64,000 nt of DNA from JAUMBM01 sp964645715 (GCA_964645715.1 CAZYAO010000013.1:14984-78983), one strand, 5' to 3'. Shown: positions 34,315 through 44,928, counted from the stretch's first letter. The notes: generated by a model not told the origin, from the sequence alone. Numbers and translations: made by a program.

Positions 34315-37300
34315 ATGCCCGAGTTTCTCCATCTTCACTGCCATACTCAATTTTCACTGCTCGACGGTGCTGCCGGCATCAGCAACATGATGGCCAAAGC
34401 CAAAAATGACGGCCAACGGGGTGTTGCCCTCACCGACCATGGCAACATGTTTGGCGCTTTCAAATTTGTAGCTGAAGCCAACAAACAAGGCATCAAACCC
34501 ATTATTGGTTGCGAATTTTACCTGGTCGCAGACAGACACCGCAAGGAATTTTCTCGTTCAAGGGGCGAACAGGATGTGCGGCATCATCAGTTACTACTGG
34601 CCAAAAATCAACGTGGCTATGAAAATCTGAGCAAACTTTGCAGTCTTGGCTTTATCGAGGGCTATTACAGCAAGTTTCCACGCATCGATAAGGAGTTGCT
34701 GGTACAGTACCACGAAGGACTCATCGCCACCAGCTGCTGTATTGGTGCCGAGATTCCGCAGGCAATTCTGCACGGTAAGCATGAAGAAGCCGAGAGATTG
34801 CTGCGCTGGTGGATTGATCTTTTCGGAGATGATTTTTACATCGAGCTTCAGCGACATCGCGGACTCGAAAATATCGATGGCTCCGGGGTCAGTCAGGAGG
34901 ATATCAACCAGCAGCTGCTCGCACTCGCTGCCAAGTATGACCGCAAGGTCATTGCGACCAATGACAGCCACTATGTCGATCAGGAGGATTCATCACCGCA
35001 TGACATCCTGCTTTGTATCAACACCGGTAGTTTGCTGGATGACCGGGATAGGTTTCGCTTCCCGAGTTCAGATTTTTATTTTAAAACGCAGGAGGAAATG
35101 GGCCTGCTTTTCCACGATTTGCCGCAGGCACTCGATAATACGCTCGACATTTTTGACAAAGTAGAGCCGCTGCAGATGATTCGGGATGTACTGCTGCCTG
35201 CTTTCCCTCTGCCAGTGGGATTTGACAGCCAGGATGCCTATCTGCGCCACCTTACCTACCAAGGAGCACAGCGGCGCTACGGAACCATAACGCCCCAAAT
35301 TAAAGAACGACTCGACTTTGAGCTGGAAGTAATTGCTAAATCAGGCTATCCGGGTTACTTCCTGATTGTACAGGATTTCACCAATACAGCCCGGCAGATG
35401 GGCGTTAGTGTTGGACCCGGAAGGGGATCGGCCGCAGGATCAGCGGTTGCTTACTGTACAGGCATCACCAACGTCGATCCGATTAAGTACGATCTTCTCT
35501 TTGAGCGATTCCTCAACCCGGAAAGGGTAAGTATGCCCGATATCGATATTGATTTTGATGACGAAGGTCGACAAAAGGTGATTGATTATGTAATTGATAA
35601 GTATGGTCGCGACCAGGTGGCTCAAATAGTCACCTACGGTACCATGGCTGCCAAGTCGAGCCTGCGCGATGTCGGCAGGGTGATGAATATTCCGCTCCCG
35701 GAGGTTGACCGGGTTGCCAAAATTTTTCCAACCCACCTGAAGGCCTCATTGGCCAAGGTACTGGCCAAAGGCGACCTCGACCCCAAGCTCAAAGCGGAAA
35801 TGAACAGCGAGGATGTCGAAAAGGCTTACAGGTTCCGCGAAATGGCTGCAGGCCAGGATTCAATCGGCCAAATGATCAGCACAGCCAAAAAACTGGAAGG
35901 CTCCGTGCGCAATACTGGCATCCATGCCTGCGGGGTGGTTATCACCCCCGACGAAATCACCCGCTATGTACCCGTCACAGCCGACAAGGACAATGGTATG
36001 CTGGTGTCTCAGTTTGACAACAGTGTCGCTGAAGCCGCCGGGTTGCTCAAGATGGACTTCCTGGGTCTCCGCACACTCAGTATCATTAAAGATGCTGTGC
36101 GTATGATCGCCGAAAACCATCAGGTGGCTCTGGATGTCGACGAAATCCCGCTGGAGGATGAGCTAACCTACGCGCTCTTCCAGCGCGGGGAAACCATCGG
36201 TATTTTTCAGTATGAAAGCAACGGAATGCAGAAGTATCTCAAGGAGCTGGCACCCACTACCTTTGAAGATCTGATTGCAATGAATGCGCTCTACCGGCCA
36301 GGGCCTCTTGAGTATATTCCTGAGTTTATCGACCGCAAGCACGGCCGCAAACCTGTTGTGTATGATCTTCCGGATATGGAAGAGTACCTGCGCGATACCT
36401 ACGGCGTCACGGTATACCAGGAGCAGGTGATGCTGCTGTCGCAAAAGCTGGCAGGTTTTACCAAAGGTCAGGCCGATAAGTTGCGTAAGGCTATGGGAAA
36501 AAAGCAGAAAGCGGAGCTGGATGCTATGTATCCCAAGTTTCTGGAAGGGGGTGAGAAAAGAGGGCACGACAAGGGGATCCTGGAGAAAATTTGGAAAGAC
36601 TGGGAGGCTTTCGCTTCGTATGCATTCAACAAATCGCACTCAACTTGCTACGCTTTTGTCGCCTTCCAAACGGCTTACTTGAAAGCTCATTATCCGGCTG
36701 AGTACATGGCATCTGTGCTCACACACAACAAGAGTAATATTTCCGATGTCACTTTCTTCCTGCAGGAGTGTAAGCGCATGGGACTTGATGTGCTCGGGCC
36801 TGATATCAACGAGTCCGCCTCCGATTTTTCCGTAAATAAAAGCGGACAGGTTCGCTTCGGACTGTCGGCGCTCAAGGGCGTAGGAGAAGGCCCTGTAGAG
36901 GCTATTCTCGAAGAGCGGCGCAATGGTCCCTTCAGCAGTGTTTTTGATATGCTTTGTCGCCTCGGAACGGGAGCCGTCAACAAAAAGGTACTGGAGAGTC
37001 TGGCCAATGGCGGAGCTTTCGATGGCTTCAGCAACATGCATCGTGCCCAGTATTTTGCGCCTTCTGACAAATACGACAGCTACCTCGAACATATCGTGCG
37101 CTTTGCCTCCGGCTACCACGCTCAAAAGTTGCACTCGGCTCAGTCACTTTTTGGCGATATGCAGAGTGAAATCAATATTCCTGAGCCAACACCACCGGAA
37201 TGCCGACCTTGGTCGCTCATCGAGAAGCTGGAACGGGAAAAGGAGGTCACCGGCATTTTTATTAGTGGCCATCCACTGGACGATTATCGCAGCGAACTGG

Positions 37301-37857
37301 ATGCCTTCACTACCTGTCCGCTAAAATCATTGGATGAGTATCGGCAGCGCCCCACAATTAACATTGCAGGCATGGTGAGCAATATACGCCACATGGTCAG
37401 TAAAAATGGCAATGGCTGGGGCATCCTCCAGCTCAGCGATTATGACGGACAATTGGAGTGCCGGCTTTTTGGAGAGGACTATCAGCGCTTCAAGCATCTG
37501 CTGGAACCCGGAAAAGCGCTGTTTATCAAAGGGCAGTTCCAAAAAGGCTGGCGAGAAGACAGTGAGCCTGAGTTCAAAATCAAAGAAATTCGTCTGCTCG
37601 AAGGTATCGCTGAAACCATGGTTCAGTCGGTAACGCTGCGCTTGCTGCTGGAAAAACTTTCGGCACCGCTTATCGACCAGCTCGACGACCTGTGCAAGCG
37701 AAGTGTGGGTCCTCATCGCCTGCGTATCGAGATTACGGATCGGCAAAGGCAGCTGCGATTGCTAACGGCTTCGCGCGATCGCAAAGTCATGGCCAACCAC
37801 GACTTTATCTCGGCCGTCAAAAAAATGGGTTTTGACTTCAGTCTCCACCAATCATGA
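34315..37857 (+). CDS. dnaE: DNA polymerase III subunit alpha
   Basis: 1180 residues. The PHP domain is at the N-terminus (FLHLHCHTQFSLLDGAAG with its HxH motif, then ALTDHGNMFG). The palm contains GPGRGSAAGSAVAY and the catalytic MPDIDIDFDDEGR (about residue 405-417). Fingers, helix-hairpin-helix and an OB-fold (INIAGMVSNIRHM, WGILQLSDYDGQLECRLF) follow. This is DnaE1-type, the replicative polymerase of the holoenzyme. It begins a three-gene overlapping run: its stop overlaps the start of the pseudouridine synthase by 4 bp. Confidence 0.97.
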   Translation: MPEFLHLHCHTQFSLLDGAAGISNMMAKAKNDGQRGVALTDHGNMFGAFKFVAEANKQGIKPIIGCEFYLVADRHRKEFSRSRGEQDVRHHQLLLAKNQRGYENLSKLCSLGFIEGYYSKFPRIDKELLVQYHEGLIATSCCIGAEIPQAILHGKHEEAERLLRWWIDLFGDDFYIELQRHRGLENIDGSGVSQEDINQQLLALAAKYDRKVIATNDSHYVDQEDSSPHDILLCINTGSLLDDRDRFRFPSSDFYFKTQEEMGLLFHDLPQALDNTLDIFDKVEPLQMIRDVLLPAFPLPVGFDSQDAYLRHLTYQGAQRRYGTITPQIKERLDFELEVIAKSGYPGYFLIVQDFTNTARQMGVSVGPGRGSAAGSAVAYCTGITNVDPIKYDLLFERFLNPERVSMPDIDIDFDDEGRQKVIDYVIDKYGRDQVAQIVTYGTMAAKSSLRDVGRVMNIPLPEVDRVAKIFPTHLKASLAKVLAKGDLDPKLKAEMNSEDVEKAYRFREMAAGQDSIGQMISTAKKLEGSVRNTGIHACGVVITPDEITRYVPVTADKDNGMLVSQFDNSVAEAAGLLKMDFLGLRTLSIIKDAVRMIAENHQVALDVDEIPLEDELTYALFQRGETIGIFQYESNGMQKYLKELAPTTFEDLIAMNALYRPGPLEYIPEFIDRKHGRKPVVYDLPDMEEYLRDTYGVTVYQEQVMLLSQKLAGFTKGQADKLRKAMGKKQKAELDAMYPKFLEGGEKRGHDKGILEKIWKDWEAFASYAFNKSHSTCYAFVAFQTAYLKAHYPAEYMASVLTHNKSNISDVTFFLQECKRMGLDVLGPDINESASDFSVNKSGQVRFGLSALKGVGEGPVEAILEERRNGPFSSVFDMLCRLGTGAVNKKVLESLANGGAFDGFSNMHRAQYFAPSDKYDSYLEHIVRFASGYHAQKLHSAQSLFGDMQSEINIPEPTPPECRPWSLIEKLEREKEVTGIFISGHPLDDYRSELDAFTTCPLKSLDEYRQRPTINIAGMVSNIRHMVSKNGNGWGILQLSDYDGQLECRLFGEDYQRFKHLLEPGKALFIKGQFQKGWREDSEPEFKIKEIRLLEGIAETMVQSVTLRLLLEKLSAPLIDQLDDLCKRSVGPHRLRIEITDRQRQLRLLTASRDRKVMANHDFISAVKKMGFDFSLHQS

Positions 37858-38540
37858 CAGTTAACGTCCCTTCGATAATTGACCAGTCAGCAGAACTGCT
37901 GGTCATTGATAAGCCTGCCGGTATGAACGTTGAACGCTGGCCTGGTTTCCCCTCCGTAGAGGATTGGGCTTGGCAGTATCTTTCAGCCAGTCGTAAGCAC
38001 CCTTTTGTAGGGATTATCCACCGACTGGACAGGCCCGTAAGCGGCCTGCTGCTAGTGGCAACTACCAAGCGCTGTCTGGCTGCCTACAACGCTCTCTTCC
38101 GGGAAAAACATGTACAAAAACAGTATTTGGCACTCACTGCTGCACTTCCCGAAGGCGAGGGCTGGCTGGAACACTGGCTGCGCAAAGATCAGCTGCTGAA
38201 GCGGGCCGTTATTGTAAAAAGTGCGGCCGAAGCCCGGCGTTCAGGCGCCAGCCTGGTCAGGCTTCAATATGAGTTAGTAGAACAGCTGGAAGCAGGTTAT
38301 CTCCTGAAAATCAGTCCGGAAGGAGGCAAATACCACCAGATACGAGCGCAGCTGGCCGCTGTAGGTGCCCCCATCTTGGGGGATCATCTCTACGGAAGTC
38401 AACGGCCTTTCCTGCCCGATACTATCGCACTCCACGCCAGCCAGCTTATGTTCCACGGTGATGCCGGCCAGCCGGCTTTTTCTTACCAATCGACCCCCCC
38501 ATGGAGCTCTTCGCAGATCCAACCCTCCCAACGCTCATAG
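37854..38540 (+). CDS. RluA-family RNA pseudouridine synthase
   Basis: 228 residues, with a 4-bp overlap with dnaE. It opens with LLVIDKPAGMNVERWPG, then the catalytic motif IIHRLDRPVSGLLLVA (Asp about 62). KYHQIRAQLAAVGAPILGDHLYG follows. It isomerises uridine in rRNA or tRNA; the exact target site is unknown. No S4 domain is present. Its 3' end overlaps miaA by 40 bp in another frame, and the last 20 residues (Ser/Gln/Pro-rich) are the part translated from that overlap. Confidence 0.92.
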   Translation: MTVNVPSIIDQSAELLVIDKPAGMNVERWPGFPSVEDWAWQYLSASRKHPFVGIIHRLDRPVSGLLLVATTKRCLAAYNALFREKHVQKQYLALTAALPEGEGWLEHWLRKDQLLKRAVIVKSAAEARRSGASLVRLQYELVEQLEAGYLLKISPEGGKYHQIRAQLAAVGAPILGDHLYGSQRPFLPDTIALHASQLMFHGDAGQPAFSYQSTPPWSSSQIQPSQRS

Positions 38541-39430
38541 TCATCGGAGGGCCTACGGCCAGTGGTAAAACCAGCCTGGCTATTTCGCTGGCACAACACT
38601 TCCGGACGGTCATCCTGTCGGCCGACAGCCGGCAGTTCTACAAAGAAATGAATATAGGCGTGGCTCGCCCCTCAACAGCAGAACTCGCTGCCGTAAGTCA
38701 CTACTTCATCGCCGACCGAAGTATCCACCAGCCGCTATCGGCAGGCCAATATGCCGAGGAGGCGCTGCAGCTGCTCGGCGATTTATTCCGGCAACATTCC
38801 GTCGTCCTGCTCGTAGGCGGGTCGGGACTCTACCTGCAGGCACTTCTGGAAGGATTTGATCAACTTCCGGAAGTACCGCCATCGGTACGGCAACAAGTAG
38901 CCGATTTGTATACCCACGGGGGACTACCCGCACTGCAAAAGGCTGTCGCAGACACCGATCCCGAATATTATGCATTCGTGGATAAAAACAATCCAGCCCG
39001 ATTGTCCCGGGCACTCTCTGTATCTATAGCGTCGGGTATACCCTACTCCGCCTTCCGGACAGGCCAAAAAAAATCGCGCCCTTTTAACGCTGTATGCTTC
39101 TACATTGATCATCCCAAGGAACAACTTCATCAGCGCATCCATCAGCGCGTGTTGGATATGGCTGCTACAGGGCTCGAACAGGAAGTTCGCCAGCTCTACG
39201 AATATAGACATCTGATGCCGCTGCAAACAGTAGGTTATCAGGAGATCTTTGATTTTTTAGAAGAAAAATGCGACCTGCCCACGGCATTGCAGCAAATTGC
39301 TGTGCATACCCGCCAATATGCCAAAAGACAACTTACCTGGATACGCCGCAGAAGCTATTGGCATCCGCTCACTCCTTTTTCTACGCCGCAACAAGCCCTG
39401 AAAATACTCGACCTGTACCTACAAAAATAG
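38501..39430 (+). CDS. miaA: tRNA dimethylallyltransferase
   Basis: 309 residues. The P-loop is GGPTASGKTSLA (residues 15-26), with LSADSRQFYKEMNIGVARP and LLVGGSGLYLQALLEG following. The C-terminal part has TVGYQEIFDFLE and TRQYAKRQLTWIRR, which binds the tRNA. It adds an isopentenyl group to A37 (EC 2.5.1.75). The ATG at 38501 overlaps the preceding gene by 40 bp; no later Met lies before the P-loop. Confidence 0.96.
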   Translation: MELFADPTLPTLIVIGGPTASGKTSLAISLAQHFRTVILSADSRQFYKEMNIGVARPSTAELAAVSHYFIADRSIHQPLSAGQYAEEALQLLGDLFRQHSVVLLVGGSGLYLQALLEGFDQLPEVPPSVRQQVADLYTHGGLPALQKAVADTDPEYYAFVDKNNPARLSRALSVSIASGIPYSAFRTGQKKSRPFNAVCFYIDHPKEQLHQRIHQRVLDMAATGLEQEVRQLYEYRHLMPLQTVGYQEIFDFLEEKCDLPTALQQIAVHTRQYAKRQLTWIRRRSYWHPLTPFSTPQQALKILDLYLQK

Positions 39431-39845
39431 CAGTGTTGTGCCTTCGTCTGTCCAATCTATCAACCACCTTCTTTTTCACTCCATAATCCCATACTAACCA
39501 AATACTAATGCTAATAAGCGACATTTTTTGAAAAAAAACAAGCCTGAACCTGCTCTTTTTTCACTCCTCGAAACTATCTTAGCGAAAATTTGATGCCAAT
39601 CCCTCTCAGGCTACAAATCCTTTCATAGCCTGAGTTAACAAGTCAACTTCCAACGCTTCTCTTATCGAATAACCTTGCGTATACGTGACGTAGGATCAGG
39701 TTGTTTGAAACGTGATTTTACATGCATACAGAAACCGCTGTTGCTGGGACTACACAGACAGCCAGGTGAGCACGTATTTGCTGGCTCGCCGGGTTGCAGA
39801 CTTGGTTTAGACAAACACAATCATAAGTTTCAAAACAACTTGAAG
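39431..39845. other. Intergenic region upstream of the large secreted protein
   Basis: 415 bases with no recognisable gene. TATCTTAG at 39575-39582 is one base off the -7 consensus but has no partner -33 element. The frame of the downstream gene happens to be open from 39675, but the residues encoded there look non-coding. No clear terminator for miaA was seen. Confidence 0.4.
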
Positions 39846-42800
39846 ATGAGGCATTTTTACTTAGCATTGCTAGTATGCATGTTGGGTTCTGCTACTGCTC
39901 TGCGAGCACAGCTTCCCGATGGGGCACTAGCCCCCAACTGGACATTGACAGACATCAATGGACAGTCCCACAATCTGTATTCTTACCTCAATCAGGGCAA
40001 GACAGTCTTCCTAGACTTTTTTGCAACCTGGTGCGGACCTTGCTGGAATTACCACAACTCCGGGGCACTGGAAGGGCTTTATGAACAATATGGCCCGGGT
40101 GGTACCAACGAAGTAATGGTCATTGCTATCGAAGCGGATAACAACACTACGCTGGCAGATTTGTACGGAACGGGTTCTAATACCCAGGGTAACTGGGTGG
40201 CAGGCACGGCCTACCCTATCATCAACAGCGCATCGCTGAACAGCGCATATAATATTGGCTACTTTCCCACAATTTATGCCGTGTGTCCCAACAGGGCCAT
40301 CTATGAGGTAGGCCAACTCCCCACAGCGGGTCTGTACGCATTTGTAGGCGAGTGTCCTTCGGCTACTCCTGGATTCGCCGAATGGGATGTCACGCCTGTT
40401 ACTTGCTTTGGCGGCAATGATGGTGCTATTGCCATAGAACTCAGCGGTGGAGTCGTTCCGGTAACTTATCTGTGGAGCAATGGTGCTACTTCGCCTACCA
40501 TCAGCGGACTCACAGCCGGCAACTACCGCTGCACAATCACCGATGGTCTTGGGCAAACAGCTGTTTCTCCGTTCATCAACGTCCCGCAGCCGACCGCAGC
40601 ATTGGCCATTGGTACCCCTGACATAGAAAATGAACCTTGTGACGGTTCTCCGGGTGCCATTACGGTGGCTGCCAGCGGTGGATGGCCGGATTATCAATAT
40701 CTGTGGAGTACCGGAAGTACAGGAGAGACGCTGGATCCGGCACAGGATGGTACCTATAGCGTAACGGTTACAGATGACCGCGGCTGCACAACTTCGCTGG
40801 GGAATATAGTGGTTTCACCGCCGGATATCCCAACTGCTGTAGCACTGGTTTCCTCACAGATTACCTGTACTAATCCAAGTACACAACTCAGCGGATTTGG
40901 CTCATCGGAAGGCAGCAACATATCTTACTTGTGGTCGACCCAGAACGGACAAATCCTTTCCGGAAGCACAACGCTTTCTCCTATTGTGGGTGCAGCCGGC
41001 ACCTATATACTGACAGTTACTAACAATACGTCCGGCTGCTCTGAAACTGCTGAAGCTATTGTGCTGGGCAATACTACTGTCCCAAGTGCTGCAGCACAAA
41101 TCACAGGGGCACTCAACTGCGCACTGGATACAGTCTTCATGGTTGCCACGGCACCCAATATGACATACGCTTGGTCTACGACCAATGGTACGATCATTGG
41201 CAGTACCGATACAGCGGCTATAGTTGTTACAGCCATAGGAAGCTATGTCCTTCAGGTAACGAACACTGCCAATGGTTGTGTTGGACAGGCAACCTACACG
41301 GTAGCTTTCGACACCTTGCCACCAGTACTCAACCCGGTGGCAACCAGCATTACCTGTGCTGTGGCTACTCCTTTACTCAACTCCGGCCTGACAGATACGC
41401 TCGCGCAGTACCTGTGGACGGGGCCCGAGGATTTTTCTTCTGCCCTGATTCAACCCACAGTAAGCATTCCCGGAATTTATTCAGTAGTGGTCACAGGTGC
41501 CAACGGCTGTACCAGCACAGACAGCCTTGAAGTGTCTACCGATGTGAGCATACCCAATCTGGAAGCTTCTGGTGGTACCCTCACTTGTGCCAATACTACA
41601 GTTGAATTGTCTGCTTCTTCGACAACGGAGGGCACACTGATTATTTGGAATAATGCCGAAGGCGATACACTCAGCAGTCCGGTAGTCACTTCCGCTGGAG
41701 ATTACACGGCTCTCGCAACTGGTCCTAACGGCTGTACAAACAGCCTGGTTGTAAGTGTTGGCAGCGATACGGCTCTTCCCGGAGCTGCAGCCGGTGCTGA
41801 TGTCACACTACCCTGCAACAACGATCAAGTGCAGTTGGCTGCCACTGTTGATAACCCGGGACAGACAAGCCTGCAGTGGGCAACCGTGGAAGGCGGCAAT
41901 ATTCTGTCGGGTGAAAATACGGCCACCCCACTTGTTCAGGGGCCTGGCACCTACGTCCTCACGGCTTCCTCTCTCGGCAACGGATGTGCACTGACGGATA
42001 CTGTTGTGGTTACGCAACCGGTGGCACTAGCGGTCGCTTTTGCAGTTGACAGTGTCAGCTGCTTTGGAACAGCTGATGGTGCAGCAACGGCATCCGTTGC
42101 TAACGGTCAGGCGCCCTATGAATTTCTCTGGAGCACGGGAGCTACAACAGAAAGCGTAGCTAACTTGCCTGCAGGCACTTACTCTCTTACGGTAAGTGAT
42201 AACGGGGAGTGCGTTAGCGTTTCCAGCGTTGTTATCAATCAACCTGACAACCTTCAGCTCAGCCTCACGGCTACGGCTCAATCATCTTTTGATGCCAATG
42301 ACGGAAGCGTTACTGCAACTACAGCTGGCGGTGTTGCTCCGTATACATACGCATGGAGTAATGGCGCTGATACACCTGCTATCGAGGGACTGGCACCCGG
42401 CAATTACATCCTTACGCTGACCGACGCCAATGGCTGTACGCAAATCAGCACAGCTACGGTTAACAGTTTCAATTGCACGGTAGCTGCTACCGCCAATGTT
42501 ACTAATGTGAGCTGCTTCGGCAATGCTGATGGCAGTATCCAGATCAACTTTACGGGAGGCACAGAGCCTTTCAGTGTTGCCTGGGCTGATGAGCAGACCG
42601 GAGAACTGAGGACAGGTCTTACGGCAGGCGTCTATGAAGCAGTAGTTACGGATGGCAATAGCTGTCCGCTGTCACTCCTGCTTACTGTAGAACAACCTGC
42701 TGACCTGTTGGCCAACGCCTCTGCAAGTGCTGAGTCTTCTTATCAGGCAAACGATGGTGTCATAACAGCCAGTCCGGCAGGAGGTACTGCTCCTTATACA

Positions 42801-44840
42801 TATCTTTGGAGCACTGGCGATACGACACAACAGGTTCAAAACCTGAGTCCGGGCGAATATGCGCTCACCATCACCGACAACAATGGATGTACTGTTAGCA
42901 GCACATTGACCGTTGACCCTTTTGTATGCTTGTTCAGCCTCACTAGCGAAACAGCAGATATTAGCTGCTTCGGTGAAGCGAGCGGAGAGATTAACCTTAT
43001 CCCGCTGGCTGGTGTCGGCCCCTATACCTACAACTGGAATAATGGTGCAACAAGCAGCTCGCTTTCAGAACTGACTGCCGGAGACTATCAGGTCACGGCT
43101 ACTGATGGCAAGAACTGCCCTGCTGTGCTGAATATGACCTTGTTACAGCCTGATCAACTTGTATCTGTGATTGCAGAACAGAGCAATGTTTTCTGTGCTG
43201 ATGAAGCCACTGGTAGCGCTCAACTGGCCCTTTCAGGAGGTGTGGAGCCCTATGCTGTCAGCTGGTCCAATGGACTTAGCGGTGATCAGGTGGCCGGCCT
43301 CACTGCTGGTGCTTACGCTTACCAGGTTACGGATGCCAACGGTTGTGAAACAACAGGTGCATTGGTTATCACTGCTGGTGATGATCAGGCTCCTGTAGCA
43401 CTCGCACAGGATATTACTGTTCCGCTGGGTGTAGACGGCGCTGCCATTATCAATGCGGCGGCAGTCGATGCAGGAAGCAGTGACAACTGTTCTATTGTCC
43501 TCATGGACCTTGATCGCAAATTCTTCAATTGTGACGATATCGGACAGCAAACAGTGGTACTGACCGTTGTTGATGGCGCAGGCAACACCAGCAGCGTTAC
43601 TGCAACAGTTACCGTAGTAGACAATATCGCGCCTGTTGTAGACGAGACTCCTATCCAGCTGCAGCTGGATGCCAGCGGCCAGGCAACGGTTGATCAGGCT
43701 TCTATCGCTGCCCGCGTGACTGATAATTGCAACGACGCGCAGTGGACTGTTAATCAGACGACATTTGATTGTAGCCAATTGGGCTCCAGCGCACTGATTG
43801 TAACCGCAGTAGATGCCTCCGGCAATCAGTCTGTCACGACCATTCCTGTCAATGTTGTAGATGAAATCGCTCCGGTGGTTAGTTGTCCTCCCTCGGTCAG
43901 TGTGCTCAACTGTACTGGAGTCGCTGAATACGAACTGCCAACAGCAGTTGATAACTGTGCGATTGCAGGGGAACTGGTTCAGACAGCTGGTTTGCCCAGC
44001 GGCAGTGTGTTTCCGGCTGGTGTTACGGTTAACTCCTTCAAGTTTACGGATATCAGCGGTAACACTGCTACATGCAATATAGTCGTCACTGTACCGCAGC
44101 CGACAGAGGTTGTTATTGCCTCTTCTGATGTAAGTTGTGCAGGCGCCAATGACGGCTCCATAGCTCTTTCCGTGGCTGGTGGCGTTGCTCCTTATACCTA
44201 CGCTTGGTCTGGAGGCACCAACCCTGCCGGTGCTGAGCAAACGGGACTTACGGCCGGTTCTTACTCAGCTACTGTCACCGACCTGCGTGGTTGCACCTCT
44301 GTAGTAACCATTGTAATCGAGCAACCTGCACCTATTGCAGTAGCGGTTGTAGAAGTGCAACCAGATGTCAATGGTGCGCTTTCCGGTGCTATTGATATTG
44401 CCGTGACAGGGGGCGTAGCGCCCTACCAGTACAGCTGGATTTCCAACGGAAATGTAGTTTCCACCGTAGAAGATCCGACGAACCTGGCCGCTGGTACTTA
44501 CCTCCTGCGGTTTGTTGATGCCAATGGATGTACCACTACGCTCACGGTTATTGTTGAGAGTGTGTCCGGTATCAGTACACCTGATTTTGCACATGGATTA
44601 CTGGTATACCCCAATCCGACTTCTTCAGAACTTCGATTGGTATTCAGCCGTCCGTTGGAAGAGCCGCTGACCTTGCAGTTGTATGATATGGTTGGCCGTC
44701 AGTTGACGCCTACAGCGCTTGTAGCCAAAGGCAGCGAACTGTTTATTGTCAATGTTGACAACCTCCCCGGAGGCGTATATGTACTGCAAATGCGCCAGGG
44801 CAGTCGTCAATGGAGCAGCCGAATCAGTGTAGTGAAATAA
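39846..44840 (+). CDS. Secreted T9SS protein: thioredoxin domain, SprB-like repeats, HYR-like domains, sorting tail
   Basis: 1664 residues from MRHFYLALLVCMLGS, a Sec signal peptide. Residues about 20-180 are a TlpA/redoxin-like domain with the CXXC site FFATWCGPCWNYH (near residue 61). About ten SprB-like repeats follow, each with a C-F-G-x-x-D-G-like opening and PYTYLWSNG and LTAGxYxVTVTDxxG cores. Between them lie PKD/Ig-like segments and two HYR-type units with DNC motifs. The last 80 residues (LLVYPNPTSSELRL to the C-terminus) are a type A T9SS sorting domain. It would be exported and fixed to, or released from, the cell surface. A redox role is implied only by the CXXC. Repeats have diverged by base sequence. 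Confidence 0.9.
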   Translation: MRHFYLALLVCMLGSATALRAQLPDGALAPNWTLTDINGQSHNLYSYLNQGKTVFLDFFATWCGPCWNYHNSGALEGLYEQYGPGGTNEVMVIAIEADNNTTLADLYGTGSNTQGNWVAGTAYPIINSASLNSAYNIGYFPTIYAVCPNRAIYEVGQLPTAGLYAFVGECPSATPGFAEWDVTPVTCFGGNDGAIAIELSGGVVPVTYLWSNGATSPTISGLTAGNYRCTITDGLGQTAVSPFINVPQPTAALAIGTPDIENEPCDGSPGAITVAASGGWPDYQYLWSTGSTGETLDPAQDGTYSVTVTDDRGCTTSLGNIVVSPPDIPTAVALVSSQITCTNPSTQLSGFGSSEGSNISYLWSTQNGQILSGSTTLSPIVGAAGTYILTVTNNTSGCSETAEAIVLGNTTVPSAAAQITGALNCALDTVFMVATAPNMTYAWSTTNGTIIGSTDTAAIVVTAIGSYVLQVTNTANGCVGQATYTVAFDTLPPVLNPVATSITCAVATPLLNSGLTDTLAQYLWTGPEDFSSALIQPTVSIPGIYSVVVTGANGCTSTDSLEVSTDVSIPNLEASGGTLTCANTTVELSASSTTEGTLIIWNNAEGDTLSSPVVTSAGDYTALATGPNGCTNSLVVSVGSDTALPGAAAGADVTLPCNNDQVQLAATVDNPGQTSLQWATVEGGNILSGENTATPLVQGPGTYVLTASSLGNGCALTDTVVVTQPVALAVAFAVDSVSCFGTADGAATASVANGQAPYEFLWSTGATTESVANLPAGTYSLTVSDNGECVSVSSVVINQPDNLQLSLTATAQSSFDANDGSVTATTAGGVAPYTYAWSNGADTPAIEGLAPGNYILTLTDANGCTQISTATVNSFNCTVAATANVTNVSCFGNADGSIQINFTGGTEPFSVAWADEQTGELRTGLTAGVYEAVVTDGNSCPLSLLLTVEQPADLLANASASAESSYQANDGVITASPAGGTAPYTYLWSTGDTTQQVQNLSPGEYALTITDNNGCTVSSTLTVDPFVCLFSLTSETADISCFGEASGEINLIPLAGVGPYTYNWNNGATSSSLSELTAGDYQVTATDGKNCPAVLNMTLLQPDQLVSVIAEQSNVFCADEATGSAQLALSGGVEPYAVSWSNGLSGDQVAGLTAGAYAYQVTDANGCETTGALVITAGDDQAPVALAQDITVPLGVDGAAIINAAAVDAGSSDNCSIVLMDLDRKFFNCDDIGQQTVVLTVVDGAGNTSSVTATVTVVDNIAPVVDETPIQLQLDASGQATVDQASIAARVTDNCNDAQWTVNQTTFDCSQLGSSALIVTAVDASGNQSVTTIPVNVVDEIAPVVSCPPSVSVLNCTGVAEYELPTAVDNCAIAGELVQTAGLPSGSVFPAGVTVNSFKFTDISGNTATCNIVVTVPQPTEVVIASSDVSCAGANDGSIALSVAGGVAPYTYAWSGGTNPAGAEQTGLTAGSYSATVTDLRGCTSVVTIVIEQPAPIAVAVVEVQPDVNGALSGAIDIAVTGGVAPYQYSWISNGNVVSTVEDPTNLAAGTYLLRFVDANGCTTTLTVIVESVSGISTPDFAHGLLVYPNPTSSELRLVFSRPLEEPLTLQLYDMVGRQLTPTALVAKGSELFIVNVDNLPGGVYVLQMRQGSRQWSSRISVVK

Positions 44841-44870
44841 GGCGGGCTTTTGCCCCACGCTGTACTGTAA

Positions 44871-44908
44871 AAAAGAAACCCGGACAGACTGTCCGGGTTT
44901 CTTTTTTT
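44871..44908. terminator. Bidirectional terminator after the T9SS protein
   Basis: GAAACCCGGACAG (44875-44887) pairs with CTGTCCGGGTTTC (44889-44901), with A4 before and T7 after. It is shared by the convergent T9SS and VTC-domain genes. Confidence 0.9.
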
Positions 44909-44928
44909 ATGATCCTCTATGGTTGTAC

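Noticed and set aside
39675..39845. N-terminal extension of the T9SS protein
   Set aside because: 57 codons upstream lack a signal peptide, while the Met at 39846 begins a clear one.
43233..44240. 335-residue open frame on the minus strand
   Set aside because: It is antisense to the SprB-repeat protein; its sequence is compositionally odd (Arg/Tyr/Asn-rich), and the plus-strand gene has clear domains.
40390..44560. Repeat array (CRISPR or tandem DNA repeat)
   Set aside because: The repeats are protein-level SprB-like units; the DNA copies have diverged and there are no spacers.
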